NCBI GenBank assembly: GCA_031256015.1
Contig: JAIRRK010000154.1
Location: 1-16,912, forward strand
Direction of reading: 5' to 3'
DNA: 16,912 bases
Source of the DNA: Dysgonamonadaceae bacterium
GTDB taxonomy: Bacteria; Bacteroidota; Bacteroidia; Bacteroidales; Azobacteroidaceae
In this document: positions 16,810 through 16,912 of the stretch, one piece after another
Numbering within the stretch: the first letter of the stretch is position 1
Layout of the letters: every line of letters begins with the position of its first letter
The notes under the pieces: model-generated
What the model was told of the DNA's origin: nothing
What the model saw: the letters and a program-made list of their open reading frames with translations, nothing else
Databases searched by the model: none
Position numbers and translations under genes: made by a program

Positions 16810-16893
16810 CTCTTAGTTCTTAACTCTTAGTTCTTAACTCTTAGTTCTTAACTCTTAGTTCTTAACTCTTAGTTCTTAACTCTTAGCTCTTAG
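16810..16893. repeat. Heptamer-based tandem repeat array (14 bp unit x5 plus two 7 bp units)
   Basis: The 14 bp unit CTCTTAGTTCTTAA is repeated five times without a mismatch (16810-16879), then CTCTTAG occurs twice (16880-16893). The unit is itself two related heptamers, CTCTTAG and TTCTTAA, so the array holds twelve 7-mers. It degenerates at 16894 (CTCACCC). The rest of 16671-16912 holds the two hairpins above and no supportable gene. Confidence 0.9.
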
Positions 16894-16912
16894 CTCACCC
16901 GCTCAGTCTTTC

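Noticed and set aside
16810..16893. CRISPR-like repeat array
   Set aside because: The units are 7-14 bp and directly contiguous with no spacers, and there are no cas genes.

Overview
This 16.9 kb window reads as ordinary chromosome from a member of the phylum Bacteroidota, probably order Bacteroidales. The evidence is Bacteroidetes-type promoters (TTTG, a 19-20 nt gap, then TAnnTTTG), weak A-rich ribosome binding regions, AT-rich intergenic DNA, and three components of the type IX secretion system (T9SS): PorE, PorW and PorX. A further protein carries a type A T9SS C-terminal sorting signal. The genus cannot be fixed from sequence reading alone; a Porphyromonas/Dysgonomonas/Paludibacter-like relative would fit.

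Layout, left to right. Positions 1-5169 hold three genes on the minus strand, transcribed in the order ABC-F ATPase, porE (peptidoglycan-binding OmpA-family lipoprotein), then a secreted glycoside hydrolase family 2 enzyme that runs off the left edge. An intergenic region (5170-5430) with divergent promoters separates these from a plus-strand alanine dehydrogenase (5431-6516). Alanine dehydrogenase converges, 20 nt apart, on a minus-strand ahpC-ahpF peroxide-reducing pair (8746-6537), which has a near-consensus promoter and a hairpin between the two genes. Divergent from ahpC is an FMN-dependent oxidoreductase of the nitronate monooxygenase/FabK family (8948-9898). Next is a secreted protein made of two tandem homologous modules plus a T9SS sorting domain (10086-11357), closed by a strong intrinsic terminator. 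Last comes a tightly linked porW-porX pair (11522-16670). The right end (16671-16912) is non-coding, with two hairpins and a tandem array based on a 7 bp unit.

How the genes relate. PorW (outer-membrane-associated TPR lipoprotein) and PorX (response regulator with a PglZ/alkaline-phosphatase-type effector domain) are 4 nt apart and almost certainly co-transcribed. PorE supplies peptidoglycan anchoring, and the two-module protein is a likely T9SS client. AhpC and AhpF form a complete NADH-driven peroxide-removal system, as expected for an oxygen-exposed anaerobe or microaerophile. I saw no CRISPR array, tRNA, rRNA, transposase or phage gene. The least explained items are the two-module T9SS cargo, the long charged C-terminal helix of PorW, and the right-end repeat array.
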